Shown piece by piece: positions 1 to 10,431 of a stretch of 64,000 bases of DNA. Below the pieces are notes generated by a model. That model saw only the letters and a list, made by a program, of their open reading frames with translations. It was not told the origin of the DNA and made no database searches. The position numbers were made by a program, and so were the translations under genes. Source of the stretch: Leguminivora glycinivorella (lineage: Eukaryota > Arthropoda > Insecta > Lepidoptera > Tortricidae); NCBI RefSeq assembly GCF_023078275.1, contig NC_062974.1, positions 21,443,119 through 21,507,118 of the forward strand. The letters run 5' to 3'. Every line of letters begins with the position of its first letter. Position 1 is the stretch's first letter.

Positions 1-305
1 AGTGACTTTGGTATTTTTATAAGAACAGCATGCACTTTCGTCCAGAACAGTGACATTTGGTGCAGTGGAACTGCTGATGATGGCCAGAACCAAACTCCTC
101 AAATCTGAACGGCACGCTTATAGTGACTTTGCCATTTTTATAAGAACAGCATGCGCTTACGTCTAGAACAGTGACATTTGGTACAGTGGAACTGCTGATG
201 ATAGTCAGAACCGTACTCCTCAAATCTGAACGGCACACTCATAAGTGACTTTGGTATTTTTGTAAGAAAAGCATGCATTTAAGTTCAGAACAGTGACATT
301 TATTT
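1..305. repeat. 121-bp minisatellite, about 2.5 copies
   Basis: Three successive units begin with AGTGACTTTG near positions 1, 122 and 244; the third is cut short after about 60 bases. Each full unit carries AAGAACAGCATGC, AGAACAGTGACATTTGG and CTGCTGATGAT at the same spacing. The copies differ at scattered bases, so this is an old array. The left end lies outside the window, so the true copy number is unknown. An open frame crossing the units is a by-product of their length and is not a gene. Confidence 0.9.
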
Positions 306-2488
306 AGTTATGTTGGTTAAGCATATTGAGTTTTCAAGTCAAAGTTTGTCAAGCTTCGATTTCTTATAATATAATCGGATTCATGAGGAATTGAGGAAAC
401 TCCTCAAACCTCAAACCTCGTTATACGTATATTCATTTGTGTTGCCATCTAATAATTAAAGCATTAAATCAGTTTTAAAAAATACCTACACATTTCTACA
501 TAATCCAACATTCGCAAGTAACTTTCACCAGAACCCGAAAGGCGACGGTTTTTTTTTCTTAAAAATTATACCTTACATAGGTGTAACACATATATAAACG
601 CACAGACTTGTGGGTTTGATCCAAACATGGGCTAATGGACTGTGTGGGAAATAAAATCTGGTAAAAACCTAGCTTTGGCCCAGTGATATCTCTGCACACA
701 AGTCTAAATATAAAGTAACTGTACTAGTAATTACGTTCAGTTACCCTTATTTAGCGTCCATTACTGCCAACAAAGGGTGAGCTCAAGCTGGTAAAGGCAA
801 CCGCAATCAGCCATCGTTCTCCATTAGGTAACAACAACAACTACAGTTTATCTTTGATATCTGTGTGTTACGATGCAGGGCAGTTACAAACACCCTTTAA
901 AATCAAATTGTCGAGAAATCAGTCGAGAGCGGAATTTCGATTTTAAAAATTTTTTCGCAATATCTTTTAACTGAGTTGTTCTTAATGGACAATTTTTTTC
1001 GATAAATCTAGTGAATAACACTAGTATATTTAACTGAAATTCCCAAATCTAAAGGATCCTTTACATTTTAGCATTTTCGCTCCTGTATCGTCTTAAATTC
1101 GGGAAAAATCGTGCGATAGATGCGTGAGAATCAAGACGAACATTTGAGTCGTGTTAAAACCAATCCAATCCCCACGTCAAATTGTAAAATTTAAATCGGG
1201 CTCTAGATTACCATAAATATTACAATAAGCTATAAAAATGTCAGAAATATGGCTAAAAAACAATTACAAATCCCTATTTGTGCTTGCGAATATTCTTAAC
1301 AAATTACCTAGTAGAACTCATTTCCTTTGACGTCATTTGCAAATTTTGTTATGCAATCTAACTAAGTACAGTTAATGAGAGGCAGGTTCCGTTAAATAAC
1401 TGGGAATAGTTAAGATAATTTGCCAGCTATTTAAATCAATTTTTCCAAATTGTTAAAAAGGGGAAATTAACGAGTTAATAGTATAAAATACGTTATTATC
1501 TGTAATCCATTTGTAAGTTTTTCACCAAAATTATTTCGTTATGATTTAGCGTTAGCGTTAGCTTGAGCCAAACATAGCGGAATTAGATTTTATTATTAGA
1601 AACTTAATTATAGACGCAATAAAAATAGCTATTCACAATTTTTGTCAATTAAGAAAAAAGGCTTCGCGATTAACAACTAATGTCGTATCAAAAATTTATT
1701 AGGATAGTGTGTACAAAAAGCTAAAACGTATATCAGTCTAAATACAATCAATACATTGTATGTATAGGTACTGTCCACATTTAAAGGTTCAGATATAAAA
1801 TAAACAAACTTTGTTATGCACTGTTAAAAGTCATTTATTCAAAGTATTACGGATCACTTTTAAAGTATAACAGTACCTAAGTATAAGTTTGTAAGTTGCA
1901 GTGAGTGATAGTTGATAAGTTCAACGGTTGGCAAGGCTGGAGGCAAGGCCGTTTGCCGCGGGGTGTAGTATCACGGTAACTGGGCTAATATAAACGTGTC
2001 AGGAAAAAACTTTGCTATTTTTAGCATTCTTGGTATGGATTTAAAATAATTATACTGTAGGTAATGATTGAGGCATATGTAACTGAGAGGTGTAGGTACA
2101 AGGTACACTCGGCATGCGGCACTCAATAGCGGATGAAATAGTGCAGCAAAAAAAGTATTTGATATCCTGATATTTAGACAAATCTGTATACAGTTCTGAC
2201 CGCAAGGTCAGAAATATATAGAAACGCGGTAGCGTGTCAAGCCAAGTTCAAGTTAGAAGTTTACTTATTCTTTCCATGTGTAGTCCTTTTTGTTTAGCAG
2301 TAACATAACGGTAGTTACTTCTGAACCGTTGTTTGTTCCACTACTTTTGCTGATTGTACATACATCTCGACGTTTGCTACAATGTTGATGTAGGCATGGT
2401 CGTTTAAAGTAATTATTTTACTGCTTAAAATTAGTTCTGAAATGTCATTTGAAGTAGTTGTTACAATTGTAAATCCAATAAAAGTAAA
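306..2488. other. Noncoding stretch with one repeat-like segment
   Basis: I see no convincing coding exon here. A segment at about 890-1110 contains GTCGAGAGCGGAATTTCGAT and ends in CTCCTGTATCGTCTTAA. Both motifs recur at 52755-53112, where the inner motif is in the opposite sense, so both are pieces of one interspersed family. The rest is AT-rich sequence in which I recognise nothing. Confidence 0.5.
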
Positions 2489-2670
2489 CTAGCTTTTGCC
2501 CGCGGCTTCGCTCGCGTTAGAAAGAGACAAAAAGTAGCCTATGTCACTCTCCATCCCTTCAACTATCTCCACTTAAAAAATCACGTCAATTCGTCGCTCC
2601 GTTTTGCCGTGAAAGACGGACAAACAAACAGACACACACACACTTTCCCATTTATAATATTAGTATTGAT
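2489..2670 (+). repeat. LINE/SINE 3'-end family with TTATAATATTAGTAT tail
   Basis: The copy starts CTAGCTTTTGCCCGCGGCTT, contains AAGTAGCCTATGTCACTC and GCCGTGAAAGACGGACAAAC, and ends TTATAATATTAGTAT. Close copies lie at 28521-28760 and, partly, at 6243-6347. This terminal pattern is common to RTE-like LINE tails and derived SINEs of Lepidoptera (established knowledge). No protein-coding part remains. Confidence 0.8.
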
Positions 2671-2696
2671 TCTTTTAACCCTATTTCCATACTTAA

Positions 2697-2804
2697 CCCT
2701 TCGTCTGTGTTTGATAAGGATCCTAACATAAGGCGTTGGACTTTAAAATAATATATCAAAGTTAATTGTTTTATGACATTTTTTTGACAGACACAGACGA
2801 AGGG
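2697..2804. mobile_element. 108-bp TTAA-flanked miniature transposon (piggyBac-type MITE)
   Basis: The ends are CCCTTCGTCTGTGT and its complement ACACAGACGAAGGG, each bordered by TTAA (2693-2696 and 2805-2808). TTAA duplication together with a CCC...GGG terminus is the hallmark of the piggyBac superfamily. The interior is AT-rich with no reading frame, so the element must have been moved by a transposase supplied elsewhere. Confidence 0.85.
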
Positions 2805-3146
2805 TTAAATGTAGTTAGGTATAGATGTTCTGCTTCGGTTTTATGATAAGGGCGACCTCCAAGGGCGATCTGATAATAAACTGTCACATAAAACATTATT
2901 CTCTTATAAGTGGACATGACATAATTCACATACCTATCTAATGCTATGACAATATTGTGCGTGCAAACGTGATACAAGTTAATGCGATAAGGAGTCAAAA
3001 TTGACATGGCCGCCCGTTGACATGTCATGAAGTTATGACTCTTGACTGTCAATTACAATTAGGTATCGATTCTGACTGACCTACACCTGTCTAGAAGGAT
3101 CGATAATGATAAAAGTTATCTTTCATTTGATATTTGATTTCTCTAA

Positions 3147-3379
3147 GGCACTGGTCTCACCGCGAGCTAGTAAGCTATGAGCTATCGGCTATAAAAACAA
3201 ACAAAAGATAAGCACCTCGTCGTGCAAATAAAAGAGACACGGCGATATTGATAGCTCACCGCTGGACGAGTGTCTATAAACATCGCCGTGTCTCTTTTAT
3301 TTACATGGGGTTGATTATCTTTTGTTCGTTTTTATAGCCGATAGCTGATAGTTTACTAGCTCTCGGTGGGACCAGTGCC
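3147..3379. mobile_element. 233-bp palindromic MITE, PIF/Harbinger-like (TAA duplication)
   Basis: Ends read GGCACTGGTCTCACC and, in reverse complement, GGCACTGGTCCCACC, with TAA at 3144-3146 and 3380-3382. Most of the element folds on itself: CACGGCGATATTGATAG opposes a related segment with ATCGCCGTGTCTCTTTTATTT. A shorter relative with the same ends and the same TAA lies at 49804-49954. A 3-bp TWA duplication is typical of PIF/Harbinger, but there is no transposase to confirm the superfamily. Confidence 0.8.
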
Positions 3380-3574
3380 TAAGGTACCCGATGTTACTAG
3401 CTAGCCTTAAATGTATCGTTTCTCCCATCAGATTTTTCATATACCGTACCGACCGTACGACATTTTTCACTTTTCATTTTTGACATAATTACATAAATAT
3501 GGCCCTTTGAAGTTACGACCTGAAAAAAAATATGTGCGGGAAAAAACACCAAACTCTCAACTACTCAAATTTTA

Positions 3575-3625
3575 TGCTGCTGCCTGCTCTGTCTGCTCGT
3601 TTGCCTCCTATCCCATAAAAAAAAA
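3575..3625 (+). repeat. Fragment of a lepidopteran LINE 3' end
   Basis: CTGTCTGCTCGTTTGCCTCC followed by TATCCCATAAAAA is the last part of the family represented more fully at 4800-4930. Only the end and its A-rich tail remain. Confidence 0.55.
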
Positions 3626-3874
3626 TACGGTCATAAATTACATAAGTATTTCCGAAATATAATCTGATATTGTATTAAAGATATTAAAACTTTTATATTA
3701 GTAAACAATTTGTTCTATGCACAATATAATAACGAAAAAAACTTGATCTATCAATTTCTCATATCGCAAAGTACCTAGTAGATCTTTCCACTGCCAAATC
3801 TCTGAAGGTCGAGTTTGTATCGCCTTACACTACTTCCTACTACCGCCCCAATTGACCTTTCTTCGTACAGTATA

Positions 3875-4041
3875 ACCACAAAATTAAAATTTTGAAAAAA
3901 CCCCCGACCGCGACCTAGTGGACCGATTTTCATGAAATATGGCTAAGAACACTCCCGACTAACACAGCTTGCAAATAAAAAAAACTAAATCGAAATCGGT
4001 TCATCCGTTCGGGAGCTACGATGCCACAGACAGACACACAC

Positions 4042-4116
<75 letters not shown>

Positions 4117-4162
4117 CGTCAAACTTATAACACCCCTTCGTTTTTACGTCGGGGGTTAAAAA
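3875..4162 (+). repeat. Interspersed repeat with CCCGACCGCGAC head and GACA tail
   Basis: The sequence runs from AAAATTTTGAAAAAACCCCC through ATGGCTAAGAACACTCCCG and CGTTCGGGAGCTACGATG to a long (GACA)n run (about 4042-4115), and ends CTTATAACACCCCTTCG plus TACGTCGGGGGTT. Copies lie at 24628-24866 (+) and 54655-54895 (-), and a fragment at 62388-62480 (+). The family is recognised by recurrence within the window; its superfamily is not certain. Confidence 0.85.
4042..4115. repeat. (GACA)n microsatellite
   Basis: About 18 uninterrupted tetranucleotide units lie inside the preceding repeat. The other copies of the family have shorter, impure runs at the same place, so the run expanded in situ. 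Confidence 0.95.
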
Positions 4163-4329
4163 GTAGTAGACGTCAATGCGAAAAGGAAGTAAGATAGCGA
4201 AAAGAATATGCTAATGATAATGACATTTTTAACAAAAATTGAATTAAAAATGCAAATCACTAAGCAAACTAGAGTATGTTATATTGTCGCAGACTTTATT
4301 ACATTACATTTATAGCTAAACTGTGGAAT

Positions 4330-4770
4330 GAAAATAGTTATTTGTTATACAAGGGGGCAAAGTTGTATTTTAACGCCGAGTGTGGAATTGAAAAACGAGC
4401 AAGTGAAAGGATTATATAGTTGAACCACGAGCAAAGCGAGTGGTTCGAGAATAGAATCCTAAACTTGCGAGTTTTTAATACACGAGAAGTAAAATATTTG
4501 CACCCGAGTGTAACACAAAACTTTTCCCCTCACTATAGCGAGGAAACTACAACGCAAAAAATGCGTTTTCACTGCTTCCAGTAGTTCCACAGGTGGTAAG
4601 TCATTACTAGATTCACCTACTTTTTTCAATTTTAAAGCAGTTAATTTGACTTTATTCAAGGTCAAATTACTTTACCCACTAGTGGATAAAATGCGTTTTT
4701 ACCTGCTGGTATTAAAGGACAAAACACGTGTTTCCGAGCTAGTGAGGGGAAAATGTCGTTTAAGGTATTT
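4330..4770. repeat. Possible interspersed repeat with ACGAGCAAAGCGAGTGG core
   Basis: The motifs GAAAAACGAGCAAGTGAAAG, CACGAGCAAAGCGAGTGG and CACCCGAGTGTAACACAAAA resemble a repeat widespread in insect genomes, by memory of the motif rather than by a second copy here. A short open frame on the minus strand (4459-4665) has no family features, so I do not call it a gene. Confidence 0.4.
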
Positions 4771-4799
4771 CCGTATAGATATGACCTTCAAACCTTGTA

Positions 4800-4930
4800 G
4801 AAAAGGCCTAGTCCCATCTTAAAGGCTGGCGACGCCCTTCCAACTCTTCAGGTGTATCGGTTGTCCATGCGCGGCGGTAATGACTTACCATTAGGAGGCC
4901 TGTTTGTCCCCTATCTCGTAAAAATAAATT
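4800..4930 (+). repeat. LINE/SINE 3'-end fragment (GGCGGTAATGACTTACCAT family)
   Basis: AAAGGCTGGCGACGCCCTTC, GTCCATGCGCGGCGGTAATG and TAGGAGGCCTGTTTGTCCCC appear in the order typical of a very common lepidopteran 3' end, finishing CTATCTCGTAAAAATAAA. It is diverged and noncoding. Confidence 0.65.
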
Positions 4931-6140
4931 ATCCTATAAGTTTACTGTCTAAAATAAAATTCACAGAGACAAGTAGAGGTATTTAAGTGTTATTTGATTT
5001 GGCATTTCATACACGTGTTGCTCTGAAATCGTATCCATGTCAAATTCAAGCACGCTCTTTCACGGGTCACAGTGTGAGTGACGAGAGATCCGATTGATAG
5101 CAATCTAAAGTCACGAACTCGGCGTATTTTTTGCGAACACCTTGCATATCCGCATTTTTGCGGGCGTGTGGTCTTGATATTGAGAGAATTGGATTACTCG
5201 CTCGCATGCCATTGTTTTTTTATTTATTTCAGCGGTGGTAGAAAGGCATCTATCTCTCATTGATTACTACGATTTTGAAGTTACCACCGACATCTGAAAT
5301 GAGCAGTTCACATTTCGCGAGCCGTGATATCTTTTGTAAATGTGTGTATAGAATACTTTTGTGACCACAGAAGGTACTAAATTATGAATTCATCAAAAGT
5401 TAGTTCCTCCATAGAGTGTTGTTTCTTTAGAAAGTACAGTTATCTTTTATGTTGAATTAGTGTAACAAAGTGCTCTGAAAATTGGGTATGGTAATAAACG
5501 TTACATGAAATCTCAAATACTTACCTAATTTCAGAATAATTAAGTAGGTAATTAGCTACTTCGTCATGCCTTGAACATTTATACTCTGTAATATATCAAC
5601 GTGATATATTCTATCTACAACGCTGAACAATAATTAAGAAACAATTGCCTCACAACATAGTCCTACATTCATCTAGATATATATCAGGATAGTCGTTATA
5701 CAACCATTAGACTGGCCGCAAGTGATACAAATTATCAATGATAATTTATTCATATCTAAATCAGAACAGGTGGCAAGTACAGCTTGCACCAAAAGTAGCT
5801 TACTCATATTTGTATTCCTATAGTGTTGAAAATGTACATAAGGTGTGTTGCCGAGCGTACTGTGGGTAACAATTATGAGTTCCCAGGCGGCCTTTGGTAT
5901 TGAAGGCTATCTGGTGTTGGCATCCGTATCTAGGTGCTGGTCAAGTATGACTGATGTTAGCTGCAAGATAGCGTTTCTGGCAAGTGTGATGCATTTACTA
6001 GGGTGATGAATGAGCGGTGGGCATGCTACGATTACGAATGAGTATACGAAGTAGTAAGGATAGCAGTTGTGTTGGTGTTTAACAAAATGGTTATCATAAG
6101 TTCTGTAATAGTGTTGAAGCAGATGGTCAGATACAGGTGT
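4931..6140. other. Noncoding stretch
   Basis: I found no supported gene, RNA or repeat here. A 61-codon open frame at 5078-5263 (+) has no recognisable domain, and its region lacks the codon regularity of a real exon. Confidence 0.5.
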
Positions 6141-6142
6141 AT

Positions 6143-6242
6143 GTACTTCACTCTTATGGCACTGGAGGTTTCATGTGCTCTGCCTACACCTTTTGGGAAT
6201 GCGGGAGTGAGTTTATTTGTGTATGAATGTATGTATGTATGT
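6143..6242 (-). repeat. Diverged SINE copy (GCAGAGCACATGAAAC family)
   Basis: Read on the minus strand, this has the AGGCAGAGCACATGAAAC core and an imperfect (CATA)n start (plus strand TGTATGTATGTATG). Other members lie at 25556, 26330, 27179, 27594, 33928, 39575 and 45255. This copy is old and truncated. Confidence 0.65.
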
Positions 6243-6347
6243 TAGAAAGAGGCAAAAAGTAGCCTATGTCACTCGCCATCCCTTCTACTATCTCCACTTA
6301 AAAAATCACGTCAATTCGTCGCTCCGTTTTGCCGTGAAAGACGGATA
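6243..6347 (+). repeat. Partial copy of the 2489-2670 repeat
   Basis: It shares AAGTAGCCTATGTCACTC and CCGTTTTGCCGTGAAAGACG with the copy at 2489. The head and the terminal TTATAATATTAG part are missing; only TAATATTGGTAT follows. It abuts the diverged SINE at 6143-6242. Confidence 0.8.
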
Positions 6348-7341
6348 ATATTGGTATGCATTGGTGATAATAGGCTGGGAAGGCAGGCAGAAGAAGTGTT
6401 AAAATAACATCAATATTTTGTTTTATTTATCAGTTTCTCGTGATGGTTTGTAACTAAACTATTAGTAGATTAACCTTTTGTCGATGCCCAATCGTGAGTT
6501 GCACTTTGAGAAATTTTCATCCTTGAACCCATTAAATGAATAAGACTATATTGCATAAATTATATTTCACTTAATTTGCATTGAGCAAAAACTTTCATTA
6601 ATTACAGCCCTTCTGTCGCAGCACGAAACCCAGACTCGTGCCTGCGCGAACGCAACAGCATTTTCGAAATCCCGACAAAAGATTTCAATTATAATATTAT
6701 TATTTGTAACATTGTAAATTATATTAAATGATTAACGTACTGAAGAAATAATAGGAAACATACTCAGTCAACCACTGTAACATGAACTATATATTCATAT
6801 TTTTTCTAAAGAGTGTGTGAGGTCTGTAATGTTGGTTGAATGGGTATTTTTAGATGAGGCCGGGTGATAAGGATTGCTTAACTAAGTTCGCTAATAGCCA
6901 GCTAATGTGTGAGACTCTGGCCCTGAGTTGAGATGATTGTGTTGATAATAGTACATGTGTAGTTGCATGAGGGAGTATAATGCAGAAATGCATCGTCATG
7001 ATCCTAGGTAGTTAAACAATAATAAATTAAAGTTAATTTTAAGCTAGCTAGATTTATGCATAGTATTTGTTTCTGTATTTAAGTTGTTCATGTAATCTCT
7101 AACCTCATTAAAGATCCATCCTAAAGATGATTGCAAATCATGTGTGCTGTCCTGTATTTAACAAAATAATATTAAATGTGAAATCGAATCTAGTTTTTAA
7201 GTACTAACATTATTTTATAAGCGATTACTAACAATAATGAGATCAATGTTATCTTTATGAAATAAATAAATAAATATATATATATATATATATTAAATTG
7301 TTTATGAATGTTCATTTTGTACATCTTTATTTTCTATTTCT
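6348..7341. other. Noncoding stretch ending in an (AAAT)n(TA)n run
   Basis: No gene is supported. Positions 7262-7293 hold an AAATAAATAAATA run followed by (TA)n, consistent with a retroposon tail or simple-sequence expansion just before the SINE at 7342. Confidence 0.5.
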
Positions 7342-7612
7342 TTGGCCTAGCGGTAAGAGCATGCGACTTTCAATCCGGACGTCGCGGATTCGAACCCCGG
7401 CCGTACCAATGAGTTTTTCGGAACTTATGTGCGAAATGTCCTTTGATATTTGTCAGCCGCTTTTCGGCGAAGGAAAACATTGTGAGGAAACCGGACTAAT
7501 CGCAATAAGGCCTAGTTACCCTACGAATTGGAAGGCCATCTTGGGATTAGTTGTCAAAGCGGACCCCAGGCTCCCATGAGCCGTTGCGAATGCCGGGATA
7601 ACGCAAGGAGGA
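7342..7612 (+). mobile_element. tRNA-derived SINE, full-length head (family B)
   Basis: The first 70 bases look like a tRNA: TAGCGGTAAGAGCATG fits the pol III A box and GGATTCGAACCCC fits the B box. The body has TTTTTCGGAACTTATGTGCG, GTGAGGAAACCGGACTAAT and GCGGACCCCAGGCTCCCATG and ends GGATAACGCAAGGAGGATGA. Related copies are at 17893-18150 (-), 42335-42545 (+) and 45672-45988 (-). The 93-codon frame through it is fortuitous. It is a retroposon, not a functional tRNA gene. Confidence 0.9.
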
Positions 7613-7695
7613 TGATGTATTTCTTTATTTTGTTTTATGAATCTAGTAATTTGATAATTTCTAGCAATTCAGGATATCCTGCCAGGATGTAATTA

Positions 7696-7764
7696 TTGCC
7701 TAATGGTTTTTTCAATCACCGCAACATATAATATTTTGCGGTGATTGAAAAAACCACAAGGCAA
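7696..7764. repeat. Short hairpin element, 29-bp arms
   Basis: The arms TTGCCTAATGGTTTTTT + CAATCACCGCAA and their complement (right copy reads TTGCCTTGTGG when reversed) flank a loop of about 11 bases. Two mismatches lie near the outer ends. This is probably a tiny MITE; no clear target duplication is visible. Confidence 0.75.
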
Positions 7765-7845
7765 GAATTTTTTGTTCCAGTCAACATAAGTCGCGTTTAC
7801 TACATACATCAACATAACATTAAAAAAAATGCTAAACATGCTTTT

Positions 7846-8037
7846 AATAATAGATAATCAAACGAACTTACCTGTAAGTGATGTTCGATGACTATTAAAC
7901 GATGTGATTCGCCCGAGTGATTACACTATACTTTACATGTAGTAGCACGCGAATGTGCTGCCATCGTACACAATTTTAGAGTAACATTTTTAACAAAAAA
8001 ATATCTCGCCTAAATTGGGGGTATTTCATACACGTTT
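7846..8037 (-). repeat. DIRS left terminus: outer extension and inverted terminal repeat
   Basis: Positions 7903-8037 match the reverse complement of 17373-17508 almost base for base, from TGTGATTCGCCC to TATTTCATACACGTTT. The main difference is GAGTG against TTCGTG after the first 12 bases. The outer 57 bases (7846-7902) occur only here and, reversed, in the internal complementary region. This is the 3' end of the element as transcribed. Confidence 0.93.
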
Positions 8038-8130
8038 CTTATAAAAAAGGCCATCAAATACGTGTGCTATTTCGTGACCAATTGGGTAGAATCTGGAGCT
8101 TGACCAGTTCAGGTCAGGGAGGGTTGTAAT

Positions 8131-8249
8131 CACTCGGGCGAATCACATCGTTTAATAGTCATCGAACATCACTTACAGGTAAGTTCGTTTGATTATCTAT
8201 TAAACTTCTGTGATTCGCCCTTCGTGATTACACTATACTTTACATGTAG
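8131..8249. repeat. DIRS internal complementary region (circle-junction copy)
   Basis: Bases 8131-8202 are the reverse complement of the left outer end (7848-7920), and 8203-8249 are the reverse complement of the right outer end (about 17470-17516). The two pieces abut at TATCTATTAAACTTCTGTG. In the DIRS replication model this segment templates the joining of the two outer ends into a circle; the perfect abutment fits that model. Confidence 0.92.
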
Positions 8250-8354
8250 ATGTTTAGAGTTACACGAAATAGCAGATTAAATGAAACATGTATGTTTTAA
8301 AAAATATAAATAAAACAAACGTTTACGTCAGTTTAACTGTAATCAACAGACACT

Positions 8355-8953
8355 TCAATTATTATTACCATGTAATATTGTACGAGCAAATACTTCGGAC
8401 GAGTCCGCCAGAACATCTCTATTATAGAACCTAGCGAACGTCAAGGAATTATCTGACCAACCGGCGGTCTTCTTAATCAGTTCTATATTAACCCCGAGCC
8501 GGTTGGCTGCTGACGTACTTGCGTGTCTCGTACTATGCGATTTGAAGATCGATGTATCAATACCACTCTCGAGCAAAGTGGTTTTGATCCATCGACTCAA
8601 GGTCTGTGAACACACTTTTCTAAATGGTTTTTTAAAACTTGTAAAAAGAAAATCACAATCGCTTGGGCGATTGGTAGATGAGACAACCAAATAACGTTCT
8701 AAAGTCCTTGCAGGACAAATTGACTGATTTTCATCGAAATAAGGCAGAATCAGTTTTGGCTGAATGCGATTAACTGCGGATGTCTTAATCTTATCTCTAA
8801 TGTTAATAATATATTTCTTATTACATTTATGAATATTACTTAGCTTGATTAACGATAAGGTTTGCACACGGTGTGCCGTAACTAATGCCAAAATAGTTAT
8901 TAACTTCCTAGAAAGATGCTCGTAAGAAAGGCTTTCATTTGGATACCAACAAC
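8355..8953 (-). pseudogene. DIRS tyrosine recombinase, C-terminal catalytic part (split)
   Basis: This part carries the integrase-family catalytic residues: Arg in TAHRVQTL, the His-x-x-Arg box in SHSTRHAS, Trp in AGWSDNS and the nucleophilic Tyr in FARFYNRD near the end. The enzyme joins the circular DNA copy of the element to the chromosome. The reading frame continues upstream of 8891 through WYPNESLSYEHLSRKL to TTAA at 8954-8957, where the foreign element starts. The N-terminal part lies at 13006-13359. Removing the insertion and one TTAA gives 957 bases, exactly 319 codons, so the split is caused by the insertion alone. Confidence 0.93.
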
Positions 8954-9299
8954 TTAAGAGCGTTATAACATTTCGGCGTCGGGCGAAATTAGGTATTTTA
9001 CCCGCCGCGCGAGCCCAATATGCCGACCCTTTCTAGCACGTCTTATCACTCGCTCGCACTACAATAATGGACAAAACAATCTTGATCCTTTCTATGGAAT
9101 TTTGATAACAACCACAATCTACTATCTCGATATAAACTTTTGGTTTCTAATAAACATTATTTTGTTAAAATTTATTTAAAAAAATTAAAGTAATAATTAT
9201 AAAAGTAGATCCCATCCCAAATATTTGCTTTTGTTATATGATAAGTATTAGAGTAAAGTATAATTATATTAATATGATGATAAAATAAGACAAATACAA

Positions 9300-9372
9300 T
9301 TCTAATTACTTCAAGGTGGTGCTCAGGGTCTGATGATGGAGCCAGATGGTGGTCACCAATACCAATGAACAA
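9300..9372 (-). repeat. GGTCTGATGATGGAGCC block, left copy
   Basis: AGGGTCTGATGATGGAGCCA and GATGGTGGTCACCAATACC recur inverted at 11950-12020 and 12072-12140 within the same element, so the blocks flank the array as outer inverted repeats. A related core, GATCTGATGATGGAGC, occurs at 49358-49373 outside this element. Confidence 0.85.
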
Positions 9373-9450
9373 TATGACTATACAACTTCGTGGTTTACAT
9401 GTCATTCTAGCATTTTCACTTTCACATTTCAAGTGCATATACCACGAGTA

Positions 9451-10430
9451 TAGGTTTTCGGGTGTGCTGATTTAAAAATTAATGACCGATTTGGAATCTG
9501 ACATTGCTGACTGGCACTTTGACACAAAAGTCGTCATGGGTGTCGTAAAATAGGTTTTAGGGGGTGCTGATTCCAAAATTAATGGCCAATGTGGAATCTG
9601 ACATTGCTGACTGTCACTTTGACACAAAAGTCGTCATGGGTGTCGTAAAATAGGTTTTAGGTGGTGCTGATTCCAAAATTAATGACCAATGTGGAATCTG
9701 ACATTGATGACTGTCACTTTGACACAAAAGTCGTCATGGGTGTCGTCAAATAGGTTTGCGGGGGTGCTGATTCCAAAATAAATGAACAATGTGGAATCTG
9801 ACATTGCTGACTGTCACTTTGACACAAAAGTCGTCATGGGTGTCGTAAAATTGGTTTTAGGGGGTGCTGATTCCAAAATTAATGACCAATGTGGAATCTA
9901 ACATTGCTGACTGCCACTTTGACACAAAAGTCATCATGGGTGTCGTAAAATAGGTTTTAGGGGGTGCTGATTCCAAAATGAATGACCAATTTGGAATCTG
10001 ACATTGCTGACTGTCACTTTGACACAAATTTCGTCATGGGTGTCGTAAAATAGGTTTTAGGGGGTGCTGATTCCAAAATTAATGACCAATGTGGAATCTG
10101 ACATTGCTGACTGTCACTTTGACACAAAAGTCGTCATGGGTGTCGTCAAATAGGTTTCCGGAGGTGCTGATTTGAAAATTAATGACCGATTTGGAATCTT
10201 GACATTGCTGACTGTCACTTTGACACAAAAGTCGTCATGGGTGTCTTCAAAAAGGTTTCCGGGGGTGCTGATTCCAAAATTAACGACTATTTTGGAATCT
10301 CACAGTGCTAATTGTAATTTTGACACAAAAGGAATCATGGATGTTGTCAAATAGTTTTTAGGGGGCACTGATTCCAAAATTAATGAAATGATTTAAAAAG
10401 TAATGACCGATTTGGAACCTGACATTGCAC
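9451..10430 (+). repeat. 100-bp tandem array, left arm, about 10 copies
   Basis: Units begin at AGGTTTT near 9451, 9552, 9652, 9752, 9852, 9952, 10052, 10152, 10253 and 10353, a period of 100 with almost no length change in the middle. Each holds GTGCTGATTCCAAAATTAAT, AATCTGACATTGCTGACTGT and AAAGTCGTCATGGGTGTCGT. The outer and centre-proximal copies are the most diverged. Confidence 0.95.
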
Positions 10431-10431
10431 A

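Noticed and set aside
17..238. 73-codon open frame at the window start
   Set aside because: It runs across two units of a 121-bp minisatellite and owes its length to their repetition, with no domain.
4459..4665. 68-codon minus-strand frame
   Set aside because: Lies within a likely interspersed repeat and has no recognisable feature.
7342..7415. Possible tRNA gene
   Set aside because: The A and B boxes are present, but the sequence continues into a conserved SINE body and lacks a plausible full cloverleaf; the same head occurs at 45925-45985.
8503..8694. Plus-strand frame of 63 codons
   Set aside because: It is antisense to the catalytic part of the tyrosine recombinase.
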